Assembly: GCA_947454105.1 (NCBI GenBank)
Contig: CANGIP010000008.1
Span: 55,839 to 119,838, forward strand
Length of the DNA: 64,000 nucleotides
Direction: 5' to 3'
Source of the DNA: Actinomycetota bacterium
GTDB lineage: Bacteria; Actinomycetota; Acidimicrobiia; Acidimicrobiales; Ilumatobacteraceae
Positions within the stretch are counted from its first letter, which is position 1. Every line of letters starts with the position of its first letter. Shown here one piece after another: positions 42,602 to 51,817 of the stretch. Position numbers and translations under genes: made by a program. The notes beneath the pieces were generated by a model, which worked only from the letters and a program-made list of their open reading frames with translations, was not told the DNA's origin and searched no databases.

Positions 42602-42796
42602 TCATTCAGAAATCGTGATGGCGAATTCGGGGCAATTCGCCAGAGCCAAGCGAGCTCGGTCTTCGAGTTCGGCCGGCACTGATCCGTCACCAATGACCAC
42701 GGCATTGCCGTAATCATCAACATCAAAAAGTTCGGGGGCTAATGCATAGCAACGGTTGTGACCTTGACATTTTTCGGCGTCGACATGAATGCGCAT
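42602..42796 (-). CDS. P450-type 3Fe-4S (single cluster) ferredoxin
   Basis: 64 residues with Cys10-x2-His13-x2-Cys16 and Cys55-Pro. The second cluster cysteine is replaced by His, as in many actinobacterial ferredoxins that serve P450s. The ATG at 42796 is chosen because TATCGT lies 7 nt before it; ATGs at 42802 and 42823 are possible. Its stop is 15 bp from the P450 start. Confidence 0.85.
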   Translation of the reverse strand: MRIHVDAEKCQGHNRCYALAPELFDVDDYGNAVVIGDGSVPAELEDRARLALANCPEFAITISE

Positions 42797-42803
42797 GGGC
42801 ATC

Positions 42804-42809
42804 ACGATA
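42804..42809 (-). promoter_or_regulatory. -10 box TATCGT, leaderless start
   Basis: On the minus strand TATCGT ends 7 nt before the ferredoxin ATG at 42796; likely promoter of the P450 operon, back to back with the yaaA promoter. Confidence 0.5.
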
Positions 42810-42822
42810 CTCGCTGTCTTCA

Positions 42823-42828
42823 TAGAGT
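42823..42828 (+). promoter_or_regulatory. -10 box TAGAGT before yaaA
   Basis: TAGAGT ends 12 nt before the GTG at 42841. Confidence 0.4.
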
Positions 42829-42840
42829 TGAATTTGTACC

Positions 42841-43566
42841 GTGAGCCGAAAGTCATTTCCCCTGGTGATTTTGCTCCCGCCTTCTGAAGGCAAGGCCGAA
42901 GGTGGTTCGGCACCCAAGTGGAAGGCCACTTCTGGTGACTTTGGCAAGGCTCTTGGCACATACCGCTCGCGAATAACGGCCGCACTTGACGAACTTGATG
43001 GCGGTGATGCCAAGTTGCTTGGGGTTGGGGGCAAACACTTAGCCCGCGCTCAAGAGATCAACACTTCAATCGTTGGTGCCCCAACCATGGCAGCCCATGA
43101 GCGTTACACCGGCGTGGTGTGGGATCACCTGTCTCCATCAACAATGAGCGTCAAAGTTCACGCCCGAGCAACCGAGTCAATCATTGTGTTGTCGGGCTTG
43201 CTTGGACTCGTTGGCTTTGACGATCAGATACCCGATTACAAATTGAAAATCGGTGCGTCGTTTGCACCGATCGGAAAGTTGTCAACATGGTGGCGCGAAC
43301 CATTATCAAAGGCATTGAACGCGCGACTGGCCGGACATCACGTGATTGATCTGTTGCCAAACGAACATCGCGCGGCGTGGACCCCGACACCCGATGCGTA
43401 CGCAAGTTTGAGTTCGGTGACGTTTGTTGAGAAGTCAGGAAAAGTTGCGGGGCACGATGCCAAAGCAGCCAAGGGTTTGTTGGCGCGTCACTTACTTGAA
43501 TCAACTGGCTCACCAATCGACGCACTTGAAACTTGGGAACACCCGCGCTTCACACTGACGTACTAA
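42841..43566 (+). CDS. yaaA: YaaA-family peroxide-stress protein (DUF328)
   Basis: 241 residues. The opening VILLPPSEGKAEGG is the family signature (L-x-P-S-x-x-K), and LSGLLGLVGFDDQIPDYKLKIG corresponds to its central conserved block. E. coli YaaA lowers intracellular free iron and oxidative DNA damage; the fold binds DNA. Likely the same here. A 59-bp palindrome follows the gene. Confidence 0.85.
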   Translation: MSRKSFPLVILLPPSEGKAEGGSAPKWKATSGDFGKALGTYRSRITAALDELDGGDAKLLGVGGKHLARAQEINTSIVGAPTMAAHERYTGVVWDHLSPSTMSVKVHARATESIIVLSGLLGLVGFDDQIPDYKLKIGASFAPIGKLSTWWREPLSKALNARLAGHHVIDLLPNEHRAAWTPTPDAYASLSSVTFVEKSGKVAGHDAKAAKGLLARHLLESTGSPIDALETWEHPRFTLTY

Positions 43567-43569
43567 TAC

Positions 43570-43628
43570 TTGTGATTCTGGTGTGGATTAATTGCGTATA
43601 GCGCAACAAATCCACACCAGAATCACAA
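43570..43628. repeat. 59-bp palindromic repeat, copy 2
   Basis: Perfect 20-bp arms (43570-43589, 43609-43628), inner stem TTGCG/CGCAA and loop TATAG. It lies between convergent yaaA and the dienelactone hydrolase gene. Arm ends match copy 1 (TTGTGATTCTGGTGT) while the inner stem differs on both sides together, keeping pairing. Confidence 0.9.
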
Positions 43629-43630
43629 AA

Positions 43631-44389
43631 TTACTTCAGCTTTTCGTTGAAGAACTCAATCACGCGTTGAACACTTGGCTCATCGCGTTGTTCGGTAAGC
43701 ACCGAGTGATCCTTCTTGCTCTGCGACGGCAACTCGATCGCAATGAACGCATCACCGATCAACTTGCGCAATGACTCAAACCGGTCCCCCACCAACTTGT
43801 CGCCAGTGAAACGCAATCCAAGTACCTGGCAACCTTCTTCGGCACGACGAGCAACCGCGATCTGATCATCGGGCGAAAGGTTCAAATCTCCGGCCCGACT
43901 CTTGCTCACGTTGAAAGGCATCGACGGCTGGCTCAACACTGGTGCAACAAGATGATCATCAACCATCATGCCCAAAGCAAATCCACCGCTGAAGCACATG
44001 CCAAGCGCACCAATGCCTTTGCTGCTGATTCCCTTTTCGACTAACTCGTTATTCAATTGACGACCAAGGGCTCGCAACCACGCAATCACCGGTGACGTTT
44101 GATTCAGCGCCATATTGGTGAACTCTTTCGAGATACATACCTTGGCCATAGACGACGCCATGTAACCACCGCTCGGAGCCTTGCCAGGTGTTCCAACAAG
44201 TACGGGCATGATGACCGTGAATCCAGCATCAACAAGATCGTTCGCAAAACGAGTCACTGCCGGCGTAATGCCCGGAATTTCGTGCACCACAATGATGCCG
44301 GGACCAGTTCCGCGACGATACGTATCGTGCGTGATTGATGCAGCAGTGAAAGTTCCCTTTTCCCAGCCAGTTAATACATCTGTGCTCAT
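43631..44389 (-). CDS. Dienelactone hydrolase family protein
   Basis: 252 residues, alpha/beta hydrolase. The nucleophile is Cys in LGMCFSGGFAL (G-x-C-x-G-G), typical of dienelactone hydrolases, with Glu in VHEIPGITP and a C-terminal His in KKDHSVL. Such enzymes open enol-lactones in aromatic breakdown, though many paralogs act on other esters. Starts within the stop of the phosphotransferase gene (4-bp overlap). Confidence 0.82.
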   Translation of the reverse strand: MSTDVLTGWEKGTFTAASITHDTYRRGTGPGIIVVHEIPGITPAVTRFANDLVDAGFTVIMPVLVGTPGKAPSGGYMASSMAKVCISKEFTNMALNQTSPVIAWLRALGRQLNNELVEKGISSKGIGALGMCFSGGFALGMMVDDHLVAPVLSQPSMPFNVSKSRAGDLNLSPDDQIAVARRAEEGCQVLGLRFTGDKLVGDRFESLRKLIGDAFIAIELPSQSKKDHSVLTEQRDEPSVQRVIEFFNEKLK

Positions 44390-45441
44390 AACAGTCTCCG
44401 TATTGATTCAAGAGCGCGCGTTGTCAATCCATCAACACCAGCACGCATGGCATTCATGTCAATTCCTTCTTGCTTACCCATCGCACCATGTAAGTAGCGC
44501 GCATACACACCTTCGCTAATCACCGCGAGTCGCCAACACGAAAAGGCAACGTAGTAATCAACACCACTCACATCACGACCTGTTGTTTTCGCATAGCGAT
44601 CAACAAGGTCTTGATATTTCGCAAAACCTCCGGCAGGCGTCGGGTCATTGGCACGCAATGCCGACGATGGCCCATCGCTCCAATACACACCGATGTAACC
44701 AAGATCAGCCAATGGATCGCCCAGCGTGCATAACTCCCAATCAAGCACCGCAGCAATACGACCAGTCTGAACATTGGTCAACACGTTGCCAAAACGAAAA
44801 TCTCCGTGTGCAATCACGACGCCTTGTTGTTGCGGCACTTTGCTTGACAACAAACGAACTACTTCATCGATTTCAGGTAACTCACGTGTCTTCGAGTTTT
44901 CCCACTGAGTACTCCAACGTTTGATTTGCCGCTCTATGTAACCCTCACGCTTGGCAAGGTCACCAAGCCCAACTGCATCAACATCAACCGCATGCAGTTC
45001 AGCCAACACATCAATCAAATTCATTGACGCTTCAATACGCAATGACGGGTCAAGCTTCACGGCTTTTTCAGCACTATCTAACACTTCACCCTCAACGAAT
45101 GCCATCACATAAAACGGCGCGCCGTTCACACTTTCATCAGTGCATACCCCCAATGTTTTGGGAACTGGCACGCCAGTTTTGCCAACGGCGGCAATGATGC
45201 GATGTTCGCGCGCCATGTCGTGAGCAGTTGCCAACACATGACCAAGAGGAGGACGACGCAACACATAGCCAACATTGTTGGCATCAGTGACTTTGTAGGT
45301 GAGGTTCGAACGGCCACCGGCGATTAATGAAAACGAAAACGGTGCTCGAGCATCAGAAATATTCGCAACGAGCCAAGCCGAAACTTTGTCGACATCAACA
45401 CCCTGAATACTCGTGGGGTTTGAATTGGCCTGGTCAGCCAT
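44386..45441 (-). CDS. Aminoglycoside-phosphotransferase/ACAD10-type kinase
   Basis: 351 residues of the protein-kinase-like APH family. An N-lobe with SLIAGGRSNLTYKV precedes the catalytic loop AHGDFRFGN and the metal-binding LDWELCTLGDP. This form, with DLGYIGVYW, is close to ACAD10-type enzymes that phosphorylate 4-hydroxy acyl chains before acyl-CoA dehydrogenase handling. The ATG at 45441 has GGAG 5 nt upstream and is favoured over the one at 45456. Confidence 0.78.
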   Translation of the reverse strand: MADQANSNPTSIQGVDVDKVSAWLVANISDARAPFSFSLIAGGRSNLTYKVTDANNVGYVLRRPPLGHVLATAHDMAREHRIIAAVGKTGVPVPKTLGVCTDESVNGAPFYVMAFVEGEVLDSAEKAVKLDPSLRIEASMNLIDVLAELHAVDVDAVGLGDLAKREGYIERQIKRWSTQWENSKTRELPEIDEVVRLLSSKVPQQQGVVIAHGDFRFGNVLTNVQTGRIAAVLDWELCTLGDPLADLGYIGVYWSDGPSSALRANDPTPAGGFAKYQDLVDRYAKTTGRDVSGVDYYVAFSCWRLAVISEGVYARYLHGAMGKQEGIDMNAMRAGVDGLTTRALESIRRLL

Positions 45442-45483
45442 ACTTGCTCCGTTCACCTTCTTGTGAAGAGAACCGTAGTCCGA

Positions 45484-45512
45484 ATCAACAAGTCGGGGCT
45501 CACCCCGGACGG
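45484..45512 (-). terminator. Possible hairpin CGGGG-ctca-CCCCG at the NlpC/P60 stop codon
   Basis: A short 5-bp GC stem encloses the stop codon region of the NlpC/P60 gene. No U-run follows, so termination is only a possibility. Confidence 0.25.
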
Positions 45513-46639
45513 GTCACACCAACAACTTTGTCCCAGGTGACCGCGGCATAACGCACAGTTCGGCCAACACCGGGCGCGTCAACCATCATTCCGCCACCGA
45601 TGTAAATACCGACGTGGCTAATGGGATTATGGAAGTACACCAGGTCGCCTGGTTCGATGTATTCAGTCGGAATTTGCGGTCCTTGACCAAATTGCGCTCG
45701 CGATTGGTGGGGCAATGAAACTCCAGCCTGTTGCCATGCGAAAGTTGTGAGTCCTGAACAGTCAAACCCCACACCTTCTTTAGCCATGAACTTCACATAC
45801 GGCACGCCGACCTGGCTCTTTGCAGCCGCTACGGCAATCGCTGCACGCGAACTTGTTGATGGAATCGAAGATGGATCAAAAACTTTTTTGGCGGCTTCAC
45901 TCGGCGAGTTTGGTACACCATCTCCACGAGCAGCTAAAAATGCTGCCGCTTGTGCACGTGCGGCAGCGGCTGCCGCAGCAGCACGACGAGCCCGCTCATC
46001 GGAAAGTGCTTTACCAAGTTCTTTTTCGGCTTTGGCCTTCAACTTGGTGTACTTAGAAATTTCTTTGTCAGTCTTTTCTTGCAGACCGACAATGTTCTTC
46101 GCTAAGTCTTCGGCTTGATTTTTCTGCTTAGTGAGTTGATCGGTGAGTTGCGCCAGATCAGTAATCGCCGAATCGAGTTCGTCGGTCGTGGCAAATCCAA
46201 CGTTGAGTGCGATTTCGGTGAGCGATTGCTTCTGCACCGATTCGTTGGGGCCACCACCAGGGGCCAACAAACCAGTGATACTTCCACCACGACCGCCACC
46301 GACAAAGGCCTCAACAGCTAGGTCGGACATTTGAGTTTGCAGTCCACCAAGTTCGGTTTGCTTGACCGCGATGTCGGCTTCGGTTTGAGCAATGCTCACT
46401 TCAAGTTGTGCCTTATCGTCAGTGGCAATCGCCAGCTCTTCAGACAAGCGATCGGCTTCGGCTTCGGCGGCCTCGAGTTGGTCAGCCATCTGCCGCACTC
46501 GGCGCTTGGCATCATCAACTGAGTCGGCAGCAGCCGGGCGTTCAACCGCCACAACTCCGACGGTTCCGAGCAACATGGCACTCACCAAAACCTGGGCAGC
46601 CATACGGCGCAATCGGGGGCTCGTGCGAAGACTCAACAT
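45500..46639 (-). CDS. NlpC/P60 peptidoglycan endopeptidase with coiled-coil N-terminus (RipA/PcsB type)
   Basis: 379 residues. A signal peptide (about 1-38, ending near AAADS) is followed by a long coiled coil (about 39-215, with repeated Glu/Ala/Leu/Gln heptads) and an Ala-rich linker. The catalytic NlpC/P60 domain covers about 258-379 with Cys294 in FDCSGLT and His342 in SHVGIYIG; a polar third residue follows. It should cleave gamma-D-Glu-diaminopimelate links in peptidoglycan during cell separation. The coiled coil commonly keeps the enzyme inactive until an FtsEX-type partner binds. Confidence 0.87.
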   Translation of the reverse strand: MLSLRTSPRLRRMAAQVLVSAMLLGTVGVVAVERPAAADSVDDAKRRVRQMADQLEAAEAEADRLSEELAIATDDKAQLEVSIAQTEADIAVKQTELGGLQTQMSDLAVEAFVGGGRGGSITGLLAPGGGPNESVQKQSLTEIALNVGFATTDELDSAITDLAQLTDQLTKQKNQAEDLAKNIVGLQEKTDKEISKYTKLKAKAEKELGKALSDERARRAAAAAAAARAQAAAFLAARGDGVPNSPSEAAKKVFDPSSIPSTSSRAAIAVAAAKSQVGVPYVKFMAKEGVGFDCSGLTTFAWQQAGVSLPHQSRAQFGQGPQIPTEYIEPGDLVYFHNPISHVGIYIGGGMMVDAPGVGRTVRYAAVTWDKVVGVTRPG

Positions 46640-46649
46640 GACCCTTGGC

Positions 46650-46655
46650 AGGCTA
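46650..46655 (-). promoter_or_regulatory. -10 box TAGCCT, leaderless start
   Basis: On the minus strand TAGCCT ends 10 nt before the ATG at 46639. Confidence 0.4.
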
Positions 46656-46694
46656 GCGATGACGACGAATGTGTTGCAGTCGGGCTATCCCCAC

Positions 46695-48245
<1,551 letters not shown>

Positions 48246-48252
48246 CTCACTG

Positions 48253-48258
48253 ATCGTA
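48253..48258 (-). promoter_or_regulatory. -10 box TACGAT, leaderless start
   Basis: On the minus strand TACGAT ends 7 nt before the GTG of guaA. Confidence 0.5.
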
Positions 48259-48307
48259 GTCCCACCAACCAGAACCGTTAAAACTGACCCTTCATACAAA
48301 AAGTCAA

Positions 48308-48366
48308 TTGTGCTTCTGGTGTCAAATAATTCGGTATTGCCAATTTAAACGACACCGGAATCACTG
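48308..48366. repeat. 59-bp palindromic repeat, copy 3 (degenerate)
   Basis: Same length and order as the other copies, but the arms have diverged (TTGTGCTTCTGGTGTC against GACACCGGAATCACT). Unlike the rest it lies between divergent genes, guaA and the small exported protein. Confidence 0.75.
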
Positions 48367-48375
48367 TTTCGTGGT

Positions 48376-48741
48376 ATGAAGTGGCACGATGAAGGGGTGA
48401 ACATTCGTCGGATCCTGAGCATCGCACTACTCGCCATCACATTGGCGCTCGGCGGTGGACTCGTGAATTCATCGTCTGCACTCGCGACAACTCCTCCAGC
48501 CGATACACAACAAGACACCCAGCCGCCCACAACCGAAAATGATTTCATGAATCTTGGACGTGATGTCACTACGTGCATCAGTTCTAATCCACTCCCCGAT
48601 TGTGGTCGTGCACCAACAAGTTCGAGTGATCGTGGCGGATGGCAACAACTGTTGTTGTTCCTCATCATGTTTCTCGGCATGGCATTTATCTTCTGGCGGG
48701 TCTTTTTGTCGATACGAGCGCGTGACCGCAACTTGAACTGA
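48376..48741 (+). CDS. Small exported protein with a C-terminal membrane span
   Basis: 121 residues (114 if the GTG at 48397 is the start). A signal peptide is formed by RRILSIALLAITLALGGGLV with an ALA cleavage site; a short polar region with two Cys follows (CISSNPLPDCG, which could form a disulfide), then one membrane span (LLLFLIMFLGMAFIFW) and a basic end. I do not recognise a family. It ends 3 bp before the stop of the convergent enoyl-CoA hydratase gene. Confidence 0.6.
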   Translation: MKWHDEGVNIRRILSIALLAITLALGGGLVNSSSALATTPPADTQQDTQPPTTENDFMNLGRDVTTCISSNPLPDCGRAPTSSSDRGGWQQLLLFLIMFLGMAFIFWRVFLSIRARDRNLN

Positions 48742-48744
48742 AAA

Positions 48745-49473
48745 TCAACTACCGAGAAAATCCGGTTTGCGTTTTTCTAAAAATGCTTGACGACCTTCAT
48801 TGGCATCGTTACTGGCCCACGCAGCAAGTCGCGCGTGTTCAACTGCTTCAAGTGAAATATCGGCGCCACCTAAACGCTCAAGCGCCATCTTGTGCGCTTT
48901 GATGGTGAGTGGAGCAAGCAACGACATCTCATGCGCCCACGCCATTGCATCGTCAAGGGTTCCGAGTCGATGCACAAATCCGCCAACGAGTTCATCAGCG
49001 TGAATCGCTTCGGCCGATAACAGCATGTAACGCGCCGCACTCCAACCCGCTTCGCGACCGATGCGTTCAACCGTCCACGAATCAACGGCCAGACCTAACT
49101 TTGCCGCCGGAACTCCAAACTTGCTCTTGGGTGTCGCAATACGTAAATCGCATGCGGCAGCCAATTGCGAACCCGCACCAAGCGCCGGCCCATCGATGGC
49201 TGCCAATGTGAGACAGTCCATCGATCCGAATCCACGCAACACCGACAACAAGGTGTCGGTGAATTCGCCGAGTTCAACACCACCCAAATCGGCTCCGCTA
49301 CAAAAAGCTGGCGGTGTACCTGTCAATACCAGCACGCGTGCGCCACCAGATACCGCTGCGGCTTGGGCTTCATGCAATGCCACCAGCGTCGCCAGGTCGA
49401 CTGCATTGCGCTTGTCGGGGCGGTCAATGACCACCTTGCATACCGATTCAAACCATTCCACAAGAACTGCCAC
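48745..49473 (-). CDS. Enoyl-CoA hydratase/isomerase family protein
   Basis: 242 residues of the crotonase fold. The substrate-CoA loops appear as NAVDLATLVAL and FCSGADLGG (oxyanion hole), then LTLAAIDGPALGAGSQLAAACDLRIAT, the second oxyanion hole. Of the two catalytic Glu of classical hydratases, a Glu in the second loop is not clear, so it may isomerise or hydrolyse instead. A leaderless GTG start is preceded by TACCGT. Confidence 0.85.
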   Translation of the reverse strand: MAVLVEWFESVCKVVIDRPDKRNAVDLATLVALHEAQAAAVSGGARVLVLTGTPPAFCSGADLGGVELGEFTDTLLSVLRGFGSMDCLTLAAIDGPALGAGSQLAAACDLRIATPKSKFGVPAAKLGLAVDSWTVERIGREAGWSAARYMLLSAEAIHADELVGGFVHRLGTLDDAMAWAHEMSLLAPLTIKAHKMALERLGGADISLEAVEHARLAAWASNDANEGRQAFLEKRKPDFLGS

Positions 49474-49479
49474 ATGCGA

Positions 49480-49485
49480 ACGGTA
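49480..49485 (-). promoter_or_regulatory. -10 box TACCGT, leaderless start
   Basis: On the minus strand TACCGT ends 6 nt before the GTG at 49473. Confidence 0.5.
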
Positions 49486-49515
49486 GCCCGTCGTGAGTCT
49501 GCGAGCCCGCCCCTC

Positions 49516-49521
49516 TAGGCT
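49516..49521 (+). promoter_or_regulatory. -10 box TAGGCT, leaderless start
   Basis: TAGGCT ends 9 nt before the ATG at 49531. Confidence 0.45.
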
Positions 49522-49530
49522 AAAAGTGTC

Positions 49531-49809
49531 ATGAGTTCCCCCGAAAGCCCACGTTCGTCTTCCGACCCAGTCCGCGCTCGACGGGCGATGATTGCGTTGT
49601 GGACCAAGCGCGCTAACCGACTTGGATATCTGCTGTTTGCTGCAGCCATTGCACTTTTCATCGTGGCTTTCGTCGTCGATTTCAACGACACTATGGTCAC
49701 GTTCATCACCATCTGCATGGTCATCGGCTCCATTCTTCTTGCTCCTGCCATCGTTCTCGGATATGCCGTCAAAGCAGCCGAAAAAGATGATGTTGCTCAG
49801 GGTTTATAA
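49531..49809 (+). CDS. Small two-span membrane protein
   Basis: 92 residues. A basic start (ARRAMIALWTKRANRLG) leads into two adjacent hydrophobic segments (about 32-52 and 58-80) and an acidic end. No known domain is recognised. It sits 18 bp before the TetR gene, which has its own -10 box, and diverges from the enoyl-CoA hydratase gene. Confidence 0.65.
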   Translation: MSSPESPRSSSDPVRARRAMIALWTKRANRLGYLLFAAAIALFIVAFVVDFNDTMVTFITICMVIGSILLAPAIVLGYAVKAAEKDDVAQGL

Positions 49810-49812
49810 AGG

Positions 49813-49818
49813 TACCGT
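49813..49818 (+). promoter_or_regulatory. -10 box TACCGT, leaderless start
   Basis: TACCGT ends 9 nt before the ATG of the TetR gene. Confidence 0.4.
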
Positions 49819-49827
49819 GAAGGCGTT

Positions 49828-50415
49828 ATGTCATTAAGAATGCCAGCCGCTGAACGCCGCGAACAATTGCTCGCAGTTGCGCTTGATGTATTTGCTCGTG
49901 AGGGATATCACCAAACATCAATGAACGATGTTGCCGAAGCGGCGGGAATCACTAAGCCCGTTTTGTATCAACACTTTGAATCAAAACGCGAGCTCTACTT
50001 GGCGCTTATCGAAGACGCTGGCGCACGCATGCTTGAAGTCATCACGACCGACGAAATTGCGCAGAGCAACGGGCGTCGCCGCACCGAACTTGGTTTTCGC
50101 GCCTATTTTCAGTGGGTCTACGACGATCACGATGCATTCCAGCTTTTGTTCGGTGGTGGTTCGCGTCGCGATCCCGAATTCAGCGAAGCGGCTGGCAAGT
50201 TTCAATCACAAGTTGCCGATGCAATTGAACCGTTGATTACTGCTGACATCGATCCCGAACACCGCCGCACATTGGCGCATGCGTTGGTCGGTTTAGCCGA
50301 AGGTGTTTCGCGTCGTTTGTTACGCCTTGGTGGCGAATTCGATCCCGAACTCATTGCTCGTCAAGTGAGCGATCTAGCCTGGGCCGGATTACGTTCTGCT
50401 CAACGCCCAGTGTGA
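49828..50415 (+). CDS. TetR-family transcriptional regulator
   Basis: 195 residues. The N-terminal DNA-binding domain is typical: AAERREQLLAVALDVFAREGYHQTSMNDVAEAAG (helices 1-3, split here for length at EGYHQT) and ITKPVLYQHFESKRELY. The ligand-binding domain (about 65-190) is helical and unspecific. The last codons and stop (GTG TGA) lie inside the 59-bp palindromic repeat, which also supplies the stop of the convergent methyltransferase gene. Confidence 0.87.
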   Translation: MSLRMPAAERREQLLAVALDVFAREGYHQTSMNDVAEAAGITKPVLYQHFESKRELYLALIEDAGARMLEVITTDEIAQSNGRRRTELGFRAYFQWVYDDHDAFQLLFGGGSRRDPEFSEAAGKFQSQVADAIEPLITADIDPEHRRTLAHALVGLAEGVSRRLLRLGGEFDPELIARQVSDLAWAGLRSAQRPV

Positions 50416-50468
50416 TTCTGGTGTCGATTTAATTGGCATTACCGATTAAAACGACACCAGAATCACAC
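50410..50468. repeat. 59-bp palindromic repeat, copy 4, supplying two stop codons
   Basis: Perfect 17-bp outer arms (50410-50426, 50452-50468), inner stem TTTAAT/ATTAAA and loop CATTA. Each arm begins GTGTGATTC, so both convergent genes (TetR, methyltransferase) end Val-stop within it. Confidence 0.9.
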
Positions 50469-51098
50469 ACGGCGCAGTACGCGCAAACTTCCTGTCGCTG
50501 ACACATCTTCAAAACGTCCACTGTTGATGGCCGGCAAGTAAATCTGTTCATACGGCGGACGACCACCGTCGGCTGGATCAGGAAACACATCGTGAATCGC
50601 CAATGTGCCACCAACAGCCACATGTGGCGTCCAGAGTTCGTAATCAAGTCGCGCTGGTTCGACACCATGGCCACCATCAATGAACAAAAACGCCAATGAA
50701 CTCGTCCAGTTTTTCGCAACAATCGGCGATTGACCAACGACTGCCAAAACGTGTTCTTCTAAGTCAGCGCGAAACATTGCATGACGAAAAAATGGAAGAG
50801 TGTCCATCTTGCCAACGACCGGATCAACCAATGTTTCGTCGTGCCATTCCCAGCCCGGTTGATTTTCTTCAGAACCACGATGATGATCAACCGCAAATAA
50901 CACAGTGTCCGCTTGACGCGCCGCATCACCTAACCAAATAGTTGAACGTCCGCAATACGAACCAACTTCGAGTAACGGCAAACCAGGTAACGAACGCGTC
51001 GCAGCAAGTGCTGCTTCATGTAATGCATCACCTTCATCAACGGGCATAAAGCCAGTTGTGGCAAGAGCTAATTCGCGCAGTTGCGCAGAGATCACCAC
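50463..51098 (-). CDS. Class I methyltransferase (Methyltransf_24 type)
   Basis: 211 residues. LPLLEVGSYCGRSTIWLGDAA is the SAM-binding motif I, with VLFAVDHHRGSEENQPG and LAFLFIDGGHGVEPARLDYE further on; the D-G-G-H motif and the HH after motif II are those of the Methyltransf_24/cephalosporin-hydroxylase-like group. Substrate unknown. The start overlaps the nitroreductase stop by 7 bp. Confidence 0.75.
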   Translation of the reverse strand: MVISAQLRELALATTGFMPVDEGDALHEAALAATRSLPGLPLLEVGSYCGRSTIWLGDAARQADTVLFAVDHHRGSEENQPGWEWHDETLVDPVVGKMDTLPFFRHAMFRADLEEHVLAVVGQSPIVAKNWTSSLAFLFIDGGHGVEPARLDYELWTPHVAVGGTLAIHDVFPDPADGGRPPYEQIYLPAINSGRFEDVSATGSLRVLRRV

Positions 51099-51757
51099 TT
51101 ATCCCAGTGAATGATCGTTTCTGCATCGGGACGAACAGCTGCTTTGAAGTCGGTTCCCTTGGTGAAAGCCAATGGCGACAAGCAGACCTGTTGCACGGTG
51201 TCGAACGGAATTCCCAAGATGTCAGCAACTTGCTGTTCCATCATGAGGTGAACGGTGGTCCAAGCGGTTCCCATGCCACGGGCACGAGCAGCCAACATGA
51301 AGCTCCACATTGCGGGCAAAATATTTGCCATCACCGACGACGCCATCATGCCAAGACCACCAGCGGCTTCGGTGCGACCACCGACGTTGCACGGGATCAC
51401 CAATACAGGAGCGTCACCCATGTGATCGCCGAGGTAGTCAGCCGAGTCGGCTGAACGCTGCTGCTGCTTATTCAGATCGGCGTCACCCTTATCGATCGTG
51501 CGGATGTACACGCCGTCCATGGCCTGATACTGCGAGAAGCACTCGCGGTACACGGCACCGATGGCCTTGCGCTTTGCTTCATCCTTCACGATGATGAATT
51601 GCATCGTCATGCTGTTCGAGCCCGAAGGTGACTGCATAGCCAACGAGACGCATTCGCGGATCAGTTCGTCCGGAACCGGCTTGTCAAAATCGAGGCGCTT
51701 ACGTACGGCGCGGGTGGTTGAGAGGAGTTCATCTGGGTTCAAGGGTAAAAGTGCCAC
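51092..51757 (-). CDS. Nitroreductase-family FMN oxidoreductase
   Basis: 221 residues. FMN-binding motifs of the nitroreductase fold include TTRAVRKRLDFDKPVP near the start, MQSPSGSNSMTMQFIIV and ARARGMGTAWTTVHLM. Family members reduce nitro groups, quinones or flavins, or dehydrogenate substrates. The GTG at 51757 is chosen because TAGCGT lies 7 nt before it on the minus strand; longer in-frame starts lie within the divergent tesB region. Confidence 0.82.
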   Translation of the reverse strand: MALLPLNPDELLSTTRAVRKRLDFDKPVPDELIRECVSLAMQSPSGSNSMTMQFIIVKDEAKRKAIGAVYRECFSQYQAMDGVYIRTIDKGDADLNKQQQRSADSADYLGDHMGDAPVLVIPCNVGGRTEAAGGLGMMASSVMANILPAMWSFMLAARARGMGTAWTTVHLMMEQQVADILGIPFDTVQQVCLSPLAFTKGTDFKAAVRPDAETIIHWDKW

Positions 51758-51764
51758 GGGCGAG

Positions 51765-51770
51765 ACGCTA
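51765..51770 (-). promoter_or_regulatory. -10 box TAGCGT, leaderless start
   Basis: On the minus strand TAGCGT ends 7 nt before the GTG at 51757. Confidence 0.5.
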
Positions 51771-51817
51771 GCCAAGAACCACGTGTGAAACACGCTCTTG
51801 CGTGTCATGATGTAAGG

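Noticed and set aside
48376..48741. Minus-strand frame overlapping this small gene
   Set aside because: The plus-strand frame has a signal peptide, a cleavage site and a membrane span; the opposite frame has none.
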